Positions 1 to 8,380 of a stretch of DNA of 64,000 nucleotides are shown here, piece after piece (within the stretch, counting starts at the first letter, position 1; each line of letters begins with the position of its first letter). Under the pieces are notes generated by a model, which searched no databases, was not told the origin of the DNA, and worked only from the letters and a program-made list of their open reading frames with translations. This DNA is from Gemmatimonadota bacterium. GTDB taxonomy: Bacteria > Gemmatimonadota > Gemmatimonadetes > Longimicrobiales > Gaopeijiaceae. The position numbers and the translations under genes are program-made. Where the stretch lies: the NCBI GenBank assembly GCA_028873815.1, contig JAPPNN010000068.1, forward strand, positions 1 to 64,000, in the 5' to 3' direction.

Positions 1-576
1 TGCGAGGCAGGTTGCTTCGCGAAAAACGGGCGTCCGCTTGCGAGATGGATACTCCATGAACATCTCCGGCGACCCCGTTTCGGGTGCGTGGATCGCGCCC
101 GCCGACCAGTAGATCGGCTTTGCGGAGCCGATGATCTCCTCGGCCTGCTCGGGCGTCGTGATGCGCGGATCGGCCAGTGCGCGGAGCGCGGCCTTGTTGT
201 CCTCCAGGTTCGCGATCGACTCCTCGGAACCGATCACGACCAGGATCATTTCGCGGCCCTCCTCGGAGGTGCCGATGTTGAAGACCTCGACGCGGGGCGA
301 CGCGGCGGCCAGCGCCCGCATGTACGAGTACACCTCTTCCGGGTAGCTCAGGATGTCGGGCGCGCCGGAGATGTGGCCGAGGTGGTCGAGCGGCGTGGGC
401 ACGGTCTCGCTGTGCGGGAGGTGGTCGACGAGCGGCGTCGAGAAGAAGGGCTCGGTGGTAAATTCGCGGATCAGCGCGGTGTACTCCTCGTCGAGGGCCT
501 GCTGGGCGGCGAGGGGGGTGGGCGCAAGAACGGCGGCCGCGAAGAGTGCGACGAAGAGGGTTCGCTGGTTGGGCAT
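1..576 (-). CDS. M14 family zinc carboxypeptidase, N-terminal part (cut by window edge)
   Basis: This is the first 192 codons of a secreted peptidase that would remove C-terminal residues from peptides. A Sec signal peptide (about residues 1-24, ending in LAAQQ) is followed by the M14 fold up to the first zinc motif, H163-x-x-E166 within IHAPETGSPEM, which is typical of Gemmatimonadota M14 peptidases. The remaining zinc histidine and catalytic Glu lie beyond base 1. The last 17 residues, after FME, do not resemble the arginine/alanine-rich helix that usually follows this motif, so the edge may be a contig end or contain a sequence error. The ATG at 576 is chosen because it directly precedes the signal peptide. 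No close neighbour is co-oriented within 200 bases upstream. Confidence 0.8.
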   Translation of the reverse strand, partial: MPNQRTLFVALFAAAVLAPTPLAAQQALDEEYTALIREFTTEPFFSTPLVDHLPHSETVPTPLDHLGHISGAPDILSYPEEVYSYMRALAAASPRVEVFNIGTSEEGREMILVVIGSEESIANLEDNKAALRALADPRITTPEQAEEIIGSAKPIYWSAGAIHAPETGSPEMFMEYPSRKRTPVFREATCLA

Positions 577-766
577 CGTGTGGTCCTCGGGTACTTGGGC
601 GCGGAACCGCCGCGACGGCGGCAACGACACCTCAGGGAAGCGCTGGCAGCATCCTCCATTGTTCCCCGCGATACGTCAGTCGGCAAGCGCGACAGCGGTC
701 TGCGACTGTGCAGGGCCATCACCACCCTTGGCTTCTGTCTCCACCAGCAGGATGCCGACGCGTTAG

Positions 767-796
767 TGATAGCATTTTGATATTATAATGCTATCA
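767..796. repeat. 10-bp inverted repeat with 10-nt loop in an AT-rich patch
   Basis: TGATAGCATT at 767-776 is the exact reverse complement of AATGCTATCA at 787-796. The dyad starts at the base immediately after the stop codon of the propeller gene to its right and lies about 190 bases upstream of the M14 gene to its left. It could be a terminator-like hairpin or a protein-binding site. No T-run follows on either strand, so an intrinsic terminator is not clearly supported. Confidence 0.6.
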
Positions 797-2002
797 TCAA
801 TTCGCCCGTTCGAGTCTCCATACGTCGATGTGGTCGAGTTCCAGCTCGTCCTGGCGGATCGTGGCGATGTATTCCCCACGGAAAACGGGAACGGTGCGGG
901 CCTTGTAGGGAACGGCAGGCACGCTGCCGACCAGTCCGCCCTCGGCGTCGAAGAACTCCCAGCGGTTGCCGGCCGTGCGGATCACGTCGACCCACAGCCT
1001 GCCGTCGGGCGCGACGAAGATCTCGTCGATGAAGGGCTTGCGGTCCGGCCGGGTGAAGGTGCGAGGGTTGCAGGAGGCATTCGGGAACCGTTCCCGGAAC
1101 ACGTCGTACTCTTCGCTTCTTCCACCGGCCCACTCTTCGTCGGAAATCGGCTGGGTGGGCAGAGTGCGCTCGATGATCCGCAGGGTGTCGCCGGCCGCGT
1201 CCGTCACGGCGATCCGGTATAAGTATCCCCAGGCGGAATAGGCGATGCCGCCGGAGGCGGGGTGCCGGACGGACTTCGGGGCGAACGGGGCCCCAAAGAA
1301 ACCGGTCGCACCGTCGCCTTCGCAGAGCATGGGGGGAATCGCGCCGGGAGGCGGGGTCTCCAGGACAGGCGGCCCGGCCACGGTGTCGCCAGTGTCTCCG
1401 CTTCCTTGATGACCCACCCAAACCATCGCTTCGCGCTCGGGACTGTATGCGAAGCGAAAGACTTCGTCTGGGCCGACCGGGTAGAAGCGGATGAATTCCG
1501 GCGAGCCGGAAAAACCCGCCATCAAAGTTCTTCGCTGGCCGAGCCACTCCCCCTCGGCCGAGAATTCGCCGACGCGGCCCAGGCGCGGGTCGAGAGTAAG
1601 AAGCCGGTCGCCCGCCCACGCGAGCGAATAGAGGCTCCTGAACTCGCCCGGTCCCTCCCCCTCCCGGCCGAACGACCGCCGATGCGCCCCGTCGAGACCG
1701 AACACCCGCACCTCGTTGTTGTATTCGTCCGCTACGAAAACGGTCTCCTCAGGGCCGAGGGCCACCGCGCTGACGCCGCCGAATTCGTTCGGAGCGGCCT
1801 GGTCCGTGAGTGTTTTCGGTCCGATGGAGACGACAGGCACGAGCCGCCATTCGGACGCCGTTCCGGCGTTGGCGACGTGGATGACGCCGGCGACGGTGTC
1901 GAAGGTGGTGGTGAGGTCAGACTCATCGGTCGCCCGGTCATGCGGGGCGCAACCGGCGGCAAGTGTGGCCACGACGACGGGCAGTCTAGCCACCCCCGAC
2001 AT
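797..2002 (-). CDS. 6-bladed beta-propeller lipoprotein
   Basis: A 401-residue exported protein starting with a lipoprotein signal (lipobox LAAGC, Cys18), so it is expected to be lipid-anchored outside the cytoplasm. The body carries the repeating pattern of 6-bladed propellers (VFVADEYNNEVRVFGLDG, then GEGPGEF about 40 residues later) seen in NHL/YWTD-like folds. The role is unknown; such proteins usually bind ligands or partner proteins. It ends the operon headed by the ECF sigma factor and overlaps the upstream propeller gene by 17 bases. It is strikingly similar to the propeller gene at 7073-8299: both begin after the lipobox with DLTTTFDT and share KPFIDE-FVAPDGR-W and RTAGNRWE-FD near the C terminus, indicating a local duplication. 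Confidence 0.85.
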   Translation of the reverse strand: MSGVARLPVVVATLAAGCAPHDRATDESDLTTTFDTVAGVIHVANAGTASEWRLVPVVSIGPKTLTDQAAPNEFGGVSAVALGPEETVFVADEYNNEVRVFGLDGAHRRSFGREGEGPGEFRSLYSLAWAGDRLLTLDPRLGRVGEFSAEGEWLGQRRTLMAGFSGSPEFIRFYPVGPDEVFRFAYSPEREAMVWVGHQGSGDTGDTVAGPPVLETPPPGAIPPMLCEGDGATGFFGAPFAPKSVRHPASGGIAYSAWGYLYRIAVTDAAGDTLRIIERTLPTQPISDEEWAGGRSEEYDVFRERFPNASCNPRTFTRPDRKPFIDEIFVAPDGRLWVDVIRTAGNRWEFFDAEGGLVGSVPAVPYKARTVPVFRGEYIATIRQDELELDHIDVWRLERAN

Positions 2003-3272
2003 CGTCCACCTCGATCCGGTAGCGGACCACGCGCTCGACCCCCAGTTCGTCCCGGGTCACCGCCCAGACATGGTCGCCATCGAAAACAGGCTCCGGCGAT
2101 GCCGAAAACCCATCGGGAGGTGCGACCATACCCAGGTATGTCCCATCGGACTCGAACACGTCGTAGCGTATAGGTGTTCGCCAGGTGACGGGATACGAGA
2201 ACGGATTCTCCGGGTCGTGGTCCTCGTTTTCGACACGCCGTCCCTCGGTCGACAACCTGACCCAGATTCGGCCATCCCGGCCGATGAGCAAGTCCTGGAA
2301 GACCGGCTTGTGGTCCGGGATCCGCGACCCGTCCCATGTCCAACCCGGCACACTGAACCGTATCATCCTGACGAGGGATTCGCGCTCATGGTCGCGCTCT
2401 CCATCCGACACGGGAACCGGGACGTAGTTGCGTTCGATTCGGAGTACCCCCTCCTCACGCCCGAGGTCGATGCTATAGTCGGAAGAGAGGCCGGTCAGAA
2501 ACTGGCCGCTGGGGTGCACAGCCCAGAAAAAGGCGTGTGTGAAGGGCACGAGTGCGGTAACCGAAGAACTGGACTCCTCGGTAACGTGCTCCGCCCTGAC
2601 CGTGAATTGTTCGTAGTCCATCGAGGGTTCGGGGAGCGTGTCCATATGCGTTCCATCGGACCCGAGCACGATGACGATGTCCTCCCCGGACTGGTCGGTC
2701 GTCACCAGGAACGTTCGTCCGCGGACATCGGTGTACAGAGGGGCACCAGCCCGGTAGTGGTTGCCGGAGTTGTACTCCCACTCGTCCGTCGCGCCCGTAG
2801 CGGGGTCGAATACCTGCACACGCATGTTTCCCGGATCCCGCACGGCCAACCGTCCGTCCGGGAACACGGCGACGGCCTCCGCACGGTTGAATTCGCCGGG
2901 GCCCTCGCCCCTTCCGCCCAGAGTCCGCACGTACGTCCCGGCGGCATCGAAGACACGGACGTGCTGAGCCTGTTCGTCGAAGACGTAGACATTGCGGTCG
3001 TCGTCTGCCGCTAGCGACCAGATCCGGCCGAACAGGTATTCGTTGGGCCCTTCCAACTCGCCGATCGAGACTTCGGGTACGAGCATGGCCTCGGCACCCC
3101 ATACGCTTCCAGACAGCGTTCGCACGATCGTGGTGTCGCCGATCGTCTCGACTTCAACGCTGGGGCCGGTGCGCACTCCGTCAGTGCCGCAAGCGACGCC
3201 GGCGAGTGAGGTGGCGGTGGCGATAACAGTCAGGTGGACTGGCGTCTTTCGATGCACGGTTGCTGCAACCAT
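1986..3272 (-). CDS. 6-bladed beta-propeller lipoprotein
   Basis: A 428-residue exported protein with a signal peptide ending in a lipobox (LAGVAC, about residue 28). The propeller motifs include VYVFDEQAQHVRVFDAAG and GGRGEGPGEF in the N-terminal half. No catalytic motif is visible, so a binding or scaffolding role on the cell surface is only an inference. It starts 2 bases after the small exported protein gene and overlaps the following propeller gene by 17 bases, which supports one transcript from the sigma-factor gene. It differs clearly from its downstream neighbour outside the propeller signature, so the pair is an older duplication than the 797/7073 pair. Confidence 0.85.
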   Translation of the reverse strand: MVAATVHRKTPVHLTVIATATSLAGVACGTDGVRTGPSVEVETIGDTTIVRTLSGSVWGAEAMLVPEVSIGELEGPNEYLFGRIWSLAADDDRNVYVFDEQAQHVRVFDAAGTYVRTLGGRGEGPGEFNRAEAVAVFPDGRLAVRDPGNMRVQVFDPATGATDEWEYNSGNHYRAGAPLYTDVRGRTFLVTTDQSGEDIVIVLGSDGTHMDTLPEPSMDYEQFTVRAEHVTEESSSSVTALVPFTHAFFWAVHPSGQFLTGLSSDYSIDLGREEGVLRIERNYVPVPVSDGERDHERESLVRMIRFSVPGWTWDGSRIPDHKPVFQDLLIGRDGRIWVRLSTEGRRVENEDHDPENPFSYPVTWRTPIRYDVFESDGTYLGMVAPPDGFSASPEPVFDGDHVWAVTRDELGVERVVRYRIEVDDVGGG

Positions 3273-3274
3273 CT

Positions 3275-3847
3275 CTACGGATCAATCCGGGGCGTCACGA
3301 CCAGGATGAGCACCGGCTCCCCGGCCGTCCGGCGGGCGGACCCCAGCACCACTGTCTGGCCGTCGCGCATGGTGACGGAGGCCTCGAGGAGCGGGAGCCG
3401 TTCGTTGACTGTCATGGCTAGTCCTGTTGGCCGCGTAGTTTCGTCAGTGAGGGTCACGCGAGCACGGACAGCTCCCGTTGAACGCCGTGAACTGACCGAA
3501 GCCATGATCGTCAAAGGCGTGTCTGAATCGCTCGGGATGATTCTCTGGGAGCCGGCGCCGGAACTCCCCGAGGCAGTACGCAACAGGCCGACGTTGAACA
3601 CCGAAGTCGAGAGCAACCGATATCCCTGGAAGCTGAAGAGATTCCTCAACTCGCCCACGACATCGCTGATCTCGGGATCCTCGTCCGCGAAGCCATCCGC
3701 CTGAACCAGGTGAAAGGTGAGAAATACGTTGCTGACATCCTGCCCGGAACCCTCGCTCTCCTGTGCGCTGGCGGCCCCCGCGAGAGCCGCAAGAGCCACC
3801 GCAACGATCACTGCACATCGATTGTGTCTTTTTACCATCCCGATCAT
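3275..3847 (-). CDS. Small exported protein with secretin-like C-terminal segment
   Basis: A 190-residue protein with a clear Sec signal peptide (cleavage probably after GAASA, about residue 28). The first half, containing VFLTFHLVQADGF and LRNLFSFQGYRLL, and the C-terminal stretch DGQTVVLGSA followed by LILVVTPRI resemble the end of bacterial secretin domains, but the protein is far too short for a secretin and lacks its repeated N domains. I do not know its function. Its ATG overlaps the anti-sigma stop by one base (TGATG), so translation is coupled, and two propeller genes follow immediately. This placement suggests it is either part of signal sensing at the envelope or an effector of the regulon. 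Confidence 0.65.
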   Translation of the reverse strand: MIGMVKRHNRCAVIVAVALAALAGAASAQESEGSGQDVSNVFLTFHLVQADGFADEDPEISDVVGELRNLFSFQGYRLLSTSVFNVGLLRTASGSSGAGSQRIIPSDSDTPLTIMASVSSRRSTGAVRARVTLTDETTRPTGLAMTVNERLPLLEASVTMRDGQTVVLGSARRTAGEPVLILVVTPRIDP

Positions 3848-4299
3848 CAGTCGCTCTCCTTCGAGTTAAGCAGCCATACCACGGCTATGTCGGGGTCGCT
3901 CGTGGGAAACACCACGAAGGGCCCATCAGCCTCTACATCCATCTCCGCCATCATGCTCGGTGCAAGCGGCGCGCCCGCGGAAGTGATGGAATCGCCGCGG
4001 TCCTCGATTCCTCCGCCACGCGCCAGGATCAATGCCGCGACGCCCGCAGCCGCGGCGAGTGTTCCGGCAGCCCGCCACCTCCAGGCAGCCCTGCGACGTC
4101 GGGGTGTCGCCAGCCCGTCTTCCACCTCGGACGGCCCGTCACCCATCTGGCCCGCCATCGCCGCAAGCACCGAGTCCATATTCCGCACATCCCGTGCGAT
4201 TCGCTCGGCATCTCGACGCGCAGGAGAGTCCTCGCCCCCGGCCCCGTCCAGATCGCCCTCCGGAATCCCATCCGGCCAATCATCACGATGATCCATCAT
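3847..4299 (-). CDS. Putative membrane anti-sigma factor
   Basis: A 150-residue protein with an acidic cytoplasmic N-terminal half (residues 1-70), a basic stretch (PRRRRAAWRWR), one transmembrane helix (about 76-94) and a short external tail. This is the topology of anti-sigma factors that hold an ECF sigma factor at the membrane. No zinc-binding HxxxCxxC motif is present, so it is not a ZAS-type factor. The gene overlaps the sigma factor gene by 4 bases (ATGA) and the following gene by 1 base. The assignment relies on topology and position rather than a recognised domain. Confidence 0.7.
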   Translation of the reverse strand: MMDHRDDWPDGIPEGDLDGAGGEDSPARRDAERIARDVRNMDSVLAAMAGQMGDGPSEVEDGLATPRRRRAAWRWRAAGTLAAAAGVAALILARGGGIEDRGDSITSAGAPLAPSMMAEMDVEADGPFVVFPTSDPDIAVVWLLNSKESD

Positions 4300-4877
4300 C
4301 TCTCCGCCCCTCCGTGTCCGCGGCCCTCGGCCAGCATCTCCCTGCGCATCGTGCGCCGCGCGCGCAGCAGGTGCACCCGCGCCGTGTTCGGGTTCATACC
4401 CAGCATCTCGGCCGCCTCCTTCGGCTTCAGCCCCTGCAGGTCCACAAGATCGAAGACCTCCCGCTGCCTCAGAGGCAGTTCCCCGAGCAGGGTCCGAATC
4501 AGCCGCACTGTTCTCTTCATCTCGATGTCGTCGAGCGGATCCTCGAGCCGGGGCGTTGCGGCCCGGGCCAGCCGCCCCAGCCTGTCGGCCAGCCGCCGGT
4601 CCCGCCCCCTTCTGCGCACATGGTCCAAGCTGGCGTTCCGGGTGATGCGGTAGACCCAGCTCGTAACCTTCGCTCGGCCATCGAAGTCCTCCATCGATCC
4701 CGCCATCTTCATCAACACGAGCTGTGCGACATCCTCCGCGTCATCAGGATCGCCGGTAATCACCAGAGCCCAACGGCAGATCAGGGGCCGGAGCGCACCC
4801 GCCAGCCTTCCGAGCGCCTCCCGTTCTCCCTTACCGGCCCGCTGGGCCAACTCCAAGGTCTCCTGGTCGGAGAGCAT
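4296..4877 (-). CDS. ECF-family RNA polymerase sigma factor
   Basis: A 193-residue group 4 sigma factor. Region 2, which binds core polymerase and the -10 element, spans about residues 20-90 with DPDDAEDVAQ and SWVYRITRNASLDHVRRR. Region 4, which reads the -35 element, spans about 125-177 with LPLRQREVFDLVDLQGLKPKEA and a helix-turn-helix ending LLRARRTMRR. Length is normal for the family. It heads a five-gene run: anti-sigma, secretin-like exported protein and two propeller lipoproteins. By analogy with other ECF loci it likely drives its own operon in response to an envelope signal; no promoter motif was verified. Confidence 0.92.
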   Translation of the reverse strand: MLSDQETLELAQRAGKGEREALGRLAGALRPLICRWALVITGDPDDAEDVAQLVLMKMAGSMEDFDGRAKVTSWVYRITRNASLDHVRRRGRDRRLADRLGRLARAATPRLEDPLDDIEMKRTVRLIRTLLGELPLRQREVFDLVDLQGLKPKEAAEMLGMNPNTARVHLLRARRTMRREMLAEGRGHGGAER

Positions 4878-4999
4878 GGCGCTCTCGGTCCTTTGTTCGC
4901 TCGTGTGGGTTCGGGAGTATGACGGCAGCAGCGGAAGGATCGTTTACCCGAAAGGGAGAACCATTCCTGCCCGCGGTGTCTCCGGGACTTCGGGCGTCG

Positions 5000-6223
5000 C
5001 TAACGCGCCTGGCCCGCGGCGCGCTCCAGCGCCCGGAGTTGTACCCGTTCGACGCCGAGTTCGTCGGTCGTGCCGCCCAGAATGTAGTCCTCGCCGATCT
5101 CGAACAACTCGAGGTCGCCCGGCATCTCGACGAATCCCTGAACGCGTCCGTCCGCGTCGAAGACCGTCCAGATGCTCCCGACCTGTTCGGGGAACCTGTA
5201 CTCTTGCACCCAGAGGTACCCGAGGGGATCGGCCAGCAGCGCCGCAAACGCGGGGAAGAACTCCACGAGCGTCATGCCTTCGGCCATCCCGCGAAGCCTC
5301 TCCTGATCTTCCTCCGATCTGTCGGCCCAGCTTTCCTCGAGCACCGCATCGAGCTCGGCTTGCGTCGGTGCGCGCAGCTCGTGTTTACGCCGGACGATCT
5401 TCGCCAGCCTGCCGTCGCTGTCGTAGGCCCTGATCTCGTAGCTGTCGTTCGCGGTAACGACGGCCAGCGGGCCCCACACCGTCGCCAGGACCGACCTGCC
5501 GAACGGATGCGGGCGCGCGGTCGGACTGTTGGGCGAGAAGAACCATTCATCCCCTTCCTGGGTCCCCACAGAGGCGCGAATCTCTCCGGTGGGCCTGACG
5601 ACGGCGAACTCGGCTTCCTGCCGCCTGAGGGTCGAGCCCCCGGCCCCGAATTGCATCCCGACGGGGAGCCCCGGCTTGGCGAGGATGTTGCCGCCCGGCA
5701 TGACTCCAAGCAGCGAGAAGCGTGCTCCTCCCAGTGTGGCGGTACGGCCGTGGTTGCCGTCCGCGTCGAAGATGACAACCTGGCCTCGCCACCACGACGC
5801 ACCGGCAATCGAGTCCCCCGGCCAGACGCTGACGGTTTCCGGATCGAACTGGGCGAATTCGCCCGGCCCCTCTCCTACGCCTCCCAGGCTGACCAGGTGG
5901 CCACCGTCCGCCGAGAACACCCGCAACTCCGAACTGCCGGCGTCGGCCACCACGATTCTGCCGTCAGCCAGCCGCGTGGCATCCTCGATTCCGTAGAACT
6001 GGTACGCCTCGTCGCCTCCCTGGAGGCCGATCGACACGGCCGGGGCCTCGCCGACCCGCCAGTCGAGCCGCGACCCGGTGACAGGCCGCGCGTTCTCGAC
6101 GATCGTGACCCCGGCGCTGTCGCGGACTTCGGACCGGAGCGCCAGCCCGGAATCACCCCCTGTTTCGCAGGCGGCGGAAAGGACGGCCAGCACTCCTGCC
6201 ACGCGGATTCGTGAATCTCTCAT
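5000..6223 (-). CDS. 6-bladed beta-propeller lipoprotein
   Basis: A 407-residue exported protein with a lipobox (VLSAAC, Cys19). The N-terminal part has the segment IVVADAGSSELRVFSADG followed by GGVGEGPGEF, the shared signature of the propeller family in this window. Later segments (RPHPFGRSVLATVWG, YLWVQEYRFPEQ) fit further blades. Function is unknown. The start is supported by an AGGAG ribosome-binding site just upstream of the ATG. It lies upstream of the sigma operon on the same strand, 122 bases away, so it may have its own promoter in the gap shared with the divergent lipase-like gene. Confidence 0.85.
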   Translation of the reverse strand: MRDSRIRVAGVLAVLSAACETGGDSGLALRSEVRDSAGVTIVENARPVTGSRLDWRVGEAPAVSIGLQGGDEAYQFYGIEDATRLADGRIVVADAGSSELRVFSADGGHLVSLGGVGEGPGEFAQFDPETVSVWPGDSIAGASWWRGQVVIFDADGNHGRTATLGGARFSLLGVMPGGNILAKPGLPVGMQFGAGGSTLRRQEAEFAVVRPTGEIRASVGTQEGDEWFFSPNSPTARPHPFGRSVLATVWGPLAVVTANDSYEIRAYDSDGRLAKIVRRKHELRAPTQAELDAVLEESWADRSEEDQERLRGMAEGMTLVEFFPAFAALLADPLGYLWVQEYRFPEQVGSIWTVFDADGRVQGFVEMPGDLELFEIGEDYILGGTTDELGVERVQLRALERAAGQAR

Positions 6224-6372
6224 GGGCTCCTCGTTTCATGTCACTGCACGGCTTCCGGCGAGTACGTTTGACACGCGTTAGACACATCGTTACCAGGCTC
6301 GCGTTGCTTCCCGTGGCAACCTTTCGAGGACGCGCCGAGTATCATTAGTGTGTGTTCGAGAGGTGTCGCGTC

Positions 6373-7080
6373 ATGAAGAAGGCATTCCTGTTCCTGCTGG
6401 CTCTCGCACTCCCGCTTGGGGGGTGCAGCGGCCCCGAGCCCGGAGAAGAGGCCGTGGTGCTGGTCCACGGGCTGGGTCGGTCGCGGGCGTCGATGATGGT
6501 CCTGGCCCAGCGGCTCGAGTGGGCGGGGTACGGTGTGGTCACCGTGGGGTACAAGTCGCTCAGCACTCCGTTCCCGGAAACGGTGGCGACCGTCCGGACC
6601 GCGGTCGAACGGTGCTGTGCGGAGTCGCCGCGGATTCATTTCGTCGGGCACTCGCTCGGTGGGCTGGTCATCCGCGGGTACCTCGCCGAGACTTCGCCGG
6701 AACGGCTGGGCAGAGTGGTCCTGGTGGCGCCGCCGAACCAGGGCAGCCTCTTCGTCGATTGGCTGGGCGAGATCCCGGTTGCCACCGAGGTTCTGGGCCC
6801 CGTGGGCAGCGCGCTCGGGACCGACAGCACGCACATTCCCGCGACGCTGCCCCCGCCGGACTACGAGATGGGCATCATCGCCGGTAACCGCAGCATCCAG
6901 CCGATCGGCCACCTCGCCATACCTGGCCCCGACGACGGGATCGTGAGCGTCGAGCAGACGCGGGTCGAGGGCGTGCCGGTGATCGTGCTGCCCCGGTCCC
7001 ACGCGTTCATCACTAGCAGCCGGTACACGGCGGAGGCGGTGATCGAGTTCCTGCGGACGGGCGAATTCGGGGTCAGTTGA
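6373..7080 (+). CDS. Alpha/beta-hydrolase lipoprotein, lipase/esterase-like
   Basis: A 235-residue protein starting MKKAFLFLLA with a lipobox (LPLGGC, Cys18). After the mature N terminus come VVLVHGLGRS (oxyanion-loop HG motif, residues 28-37) and the nucleophile elbow GHSLGG with Ser94. The downstream IPGPDDGIVS and LPRSHAF supply plausible catalytic Asp and His. This is the organisation of small triacylglycerol lipase or esterase proteins; the substrate cannot be read from the sequence. An ATG seven codons earlier would place charged residues before the signal peptide, so the internal ATG is preferred. The 3' end overlaps the convergent propeller gene by 8 bases. Confidence 0.82.
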   Translation: MKKAFLFLLALALPLGGCSGPEPGEEAVVLVHGLGRSRASMMVLAQRLEWAGYGVVTVGYKSLSTPFPETVATVRTAVERCCAESPRIHFVGHSLGGLVIRGYLAETSPERLGRVVLVAPPNQGSLFVDWLGEIPVATEVLGPVGSALGTDSTHIPATLPPPDYEMGIIAGNRSIQPIGHLAIPGPDDGIVSVEQTRVEGVPVIVLPRSHAFITSSRYTAEAVIEFLRTGEFGVS

Positions 7081-8299
7081 TCGCGCCGCTGGTGTCGATG
7101 CGCCAGACGTCCACGTAGTCGATCTCCAGGCTGTCCTGGCGAATCGTGACCATGTGATCGGGACCGAAAGCGGGCACGGACCGGGTCTTCCATTCGCGGA
7201 CGGGCAGGCTGGCCAGTAGCCGCCCTTCGGGATCGAACACCTCCCACCGGTTTCCCGCGGTGCGCATGACTGCGACCCAGATTCTGCCGTCGGGCGCAAC
7301 GAAAAACTCGTCGATGAAGGGCTTCGCGACGGGTCGCACGGGACGGCGGGGCGTGCAGACGGCGCGCGGCAATTCGTCCCGGAACGCTTCGAAGTCCGCC
7401 GTGGCCAGGCCCCATTCCTCGTCCGTGACCGGCTCGAAGGGCAACCGGCGCTCGATCACACGCAGCGTGTCGGCGCCACGGGTCACCGCAATGCTGTAGA
7501 CATCGGTTCTCGCAGAGTACATCGAGGCACCCGTCCCCGGATGCGCGAGAAGTCTGGGACTGTAGATGATGTCGAACCCCCTGGACCATCCGTCGTCCCA
7601 TTCGCAGCGAACCCCGTGGTCCCACGGCGCCGCCGGCGGGTGAAGGGTGTCGCCGGTCTCGCCCGCCATGTTCTGGCCCGCGTACACGAAACTCGAACCG
7701 GCGGTATCGGCGATCAGTGCCTCGGCATAGACCTCGTCGTCCCCCACGGGATAGAGCCCGCCACGGCCCGAGCCACCCCAGTACGGCGTCGCCGGCCGCT
7801 GGCCCAGCGGTTGTCCGTCCGGCGAAAACTCGTTGATCCGGCCCCCGATCAGGTCGAGCGCCAGCAGGCGGTCTCCCACCCAGGCCAACGATTCGATGGA
7901 GGCGAATTCTCCAGGGCCCTCCCCGTGCCGGCCGAACGTGCGCAGATGCTCGCCATCGAGTCCGAAGACCCTGACCTCGGCGTTGTAGCCGTCGGAGATG
8001 TACACGGCGCCGTCCGGCCCGAGAGAAGCGCTCGAAGCCATCCCGAACTCCTCCGGACCGCCCTCGCCCACACCGAATCCGCGCGGCCCGATGGTGACCA
8101 CGCGGGTCAGGTCCCACTCCGGCGCGGTGCCGGTGTTCGTGACCCGGACGACGCCGCCCGTGGTGTCGAAGGTGGTGGTGAGGTCGGCGGGGGCCGAGGA
8201 AGGGGTCGAGTCGGGGCCACAACCGGCCGTCAGCGCCATGGCGAACAGAAGCGCGCAAGTCGGGCCGAGGGCGTGCGGATTCGATCTGTCGTGGTTCAT
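7073..8299 (-). CDS. 6-bladed beta-propeller lipoprotein
   Basis: A 408-residue exported protein with lipobox ALTAGC (about residue 27) when the ATG beginning MNHDRSNPHA is used; an upstream ATG adds 22 residues that do not look like a signal sequence. The DLTTTFDT motif after the lipobox, VYISDGYNAEVRVFGLDG, GRHGEGPGEF and RTAGNRWEVFDPEG closely match the propeller gene at 797-2002, so the two are recent paralogues separated by the sigma operon. No enzymatic motif is visible. It is convergent with the lipase-like gene and 80 bases downstream of the epimerase gene on the same strand. Confidence 0.85.
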   Translation of the reverse strand: MNHDRSNPHALGPTCALLFAMALTAGCGPDSTPSSAPADLTTTFDTTGGVVRVTNTGTAPEWDLTRVVTIGPRGFGVGEGGPEEFGMASSASLGPDGAVYISDGYNAEVRVFGLDGEHLRTFGRHGEGPGEFASIESLAWVGDRLLALDLIGGRINEFSPDGQPLGQRPATPYWGGSGRGGLYPVGDDEVYAEALIADTAGSSFVYAGQNMAGETGDTLHPPAAPWDHGVRCEWDDGWSRGFDIIYSPRLLAHPGTGASMYSARTDVYSIAVTRGADTLRVIERRLPFEPVTDEEWGLATADFEAFRDELPRAVCTPRRPVRPVAKPFIDEFFVAPDGRIWVAVMRTAGNRWEVFDPEGRLLASLPVREWKTRSVPAFGPDHMVTIRQDSLEIDYVDVWRIDTSGAIN

Positions 8300-8380
8300 T
8301 CTATCTGCGAGACACGCCGGGCAATCCGTGGGGTTGCATGGAATCCGGCCCTCAGCCCGGATCACCGATCCGGACCGCGC

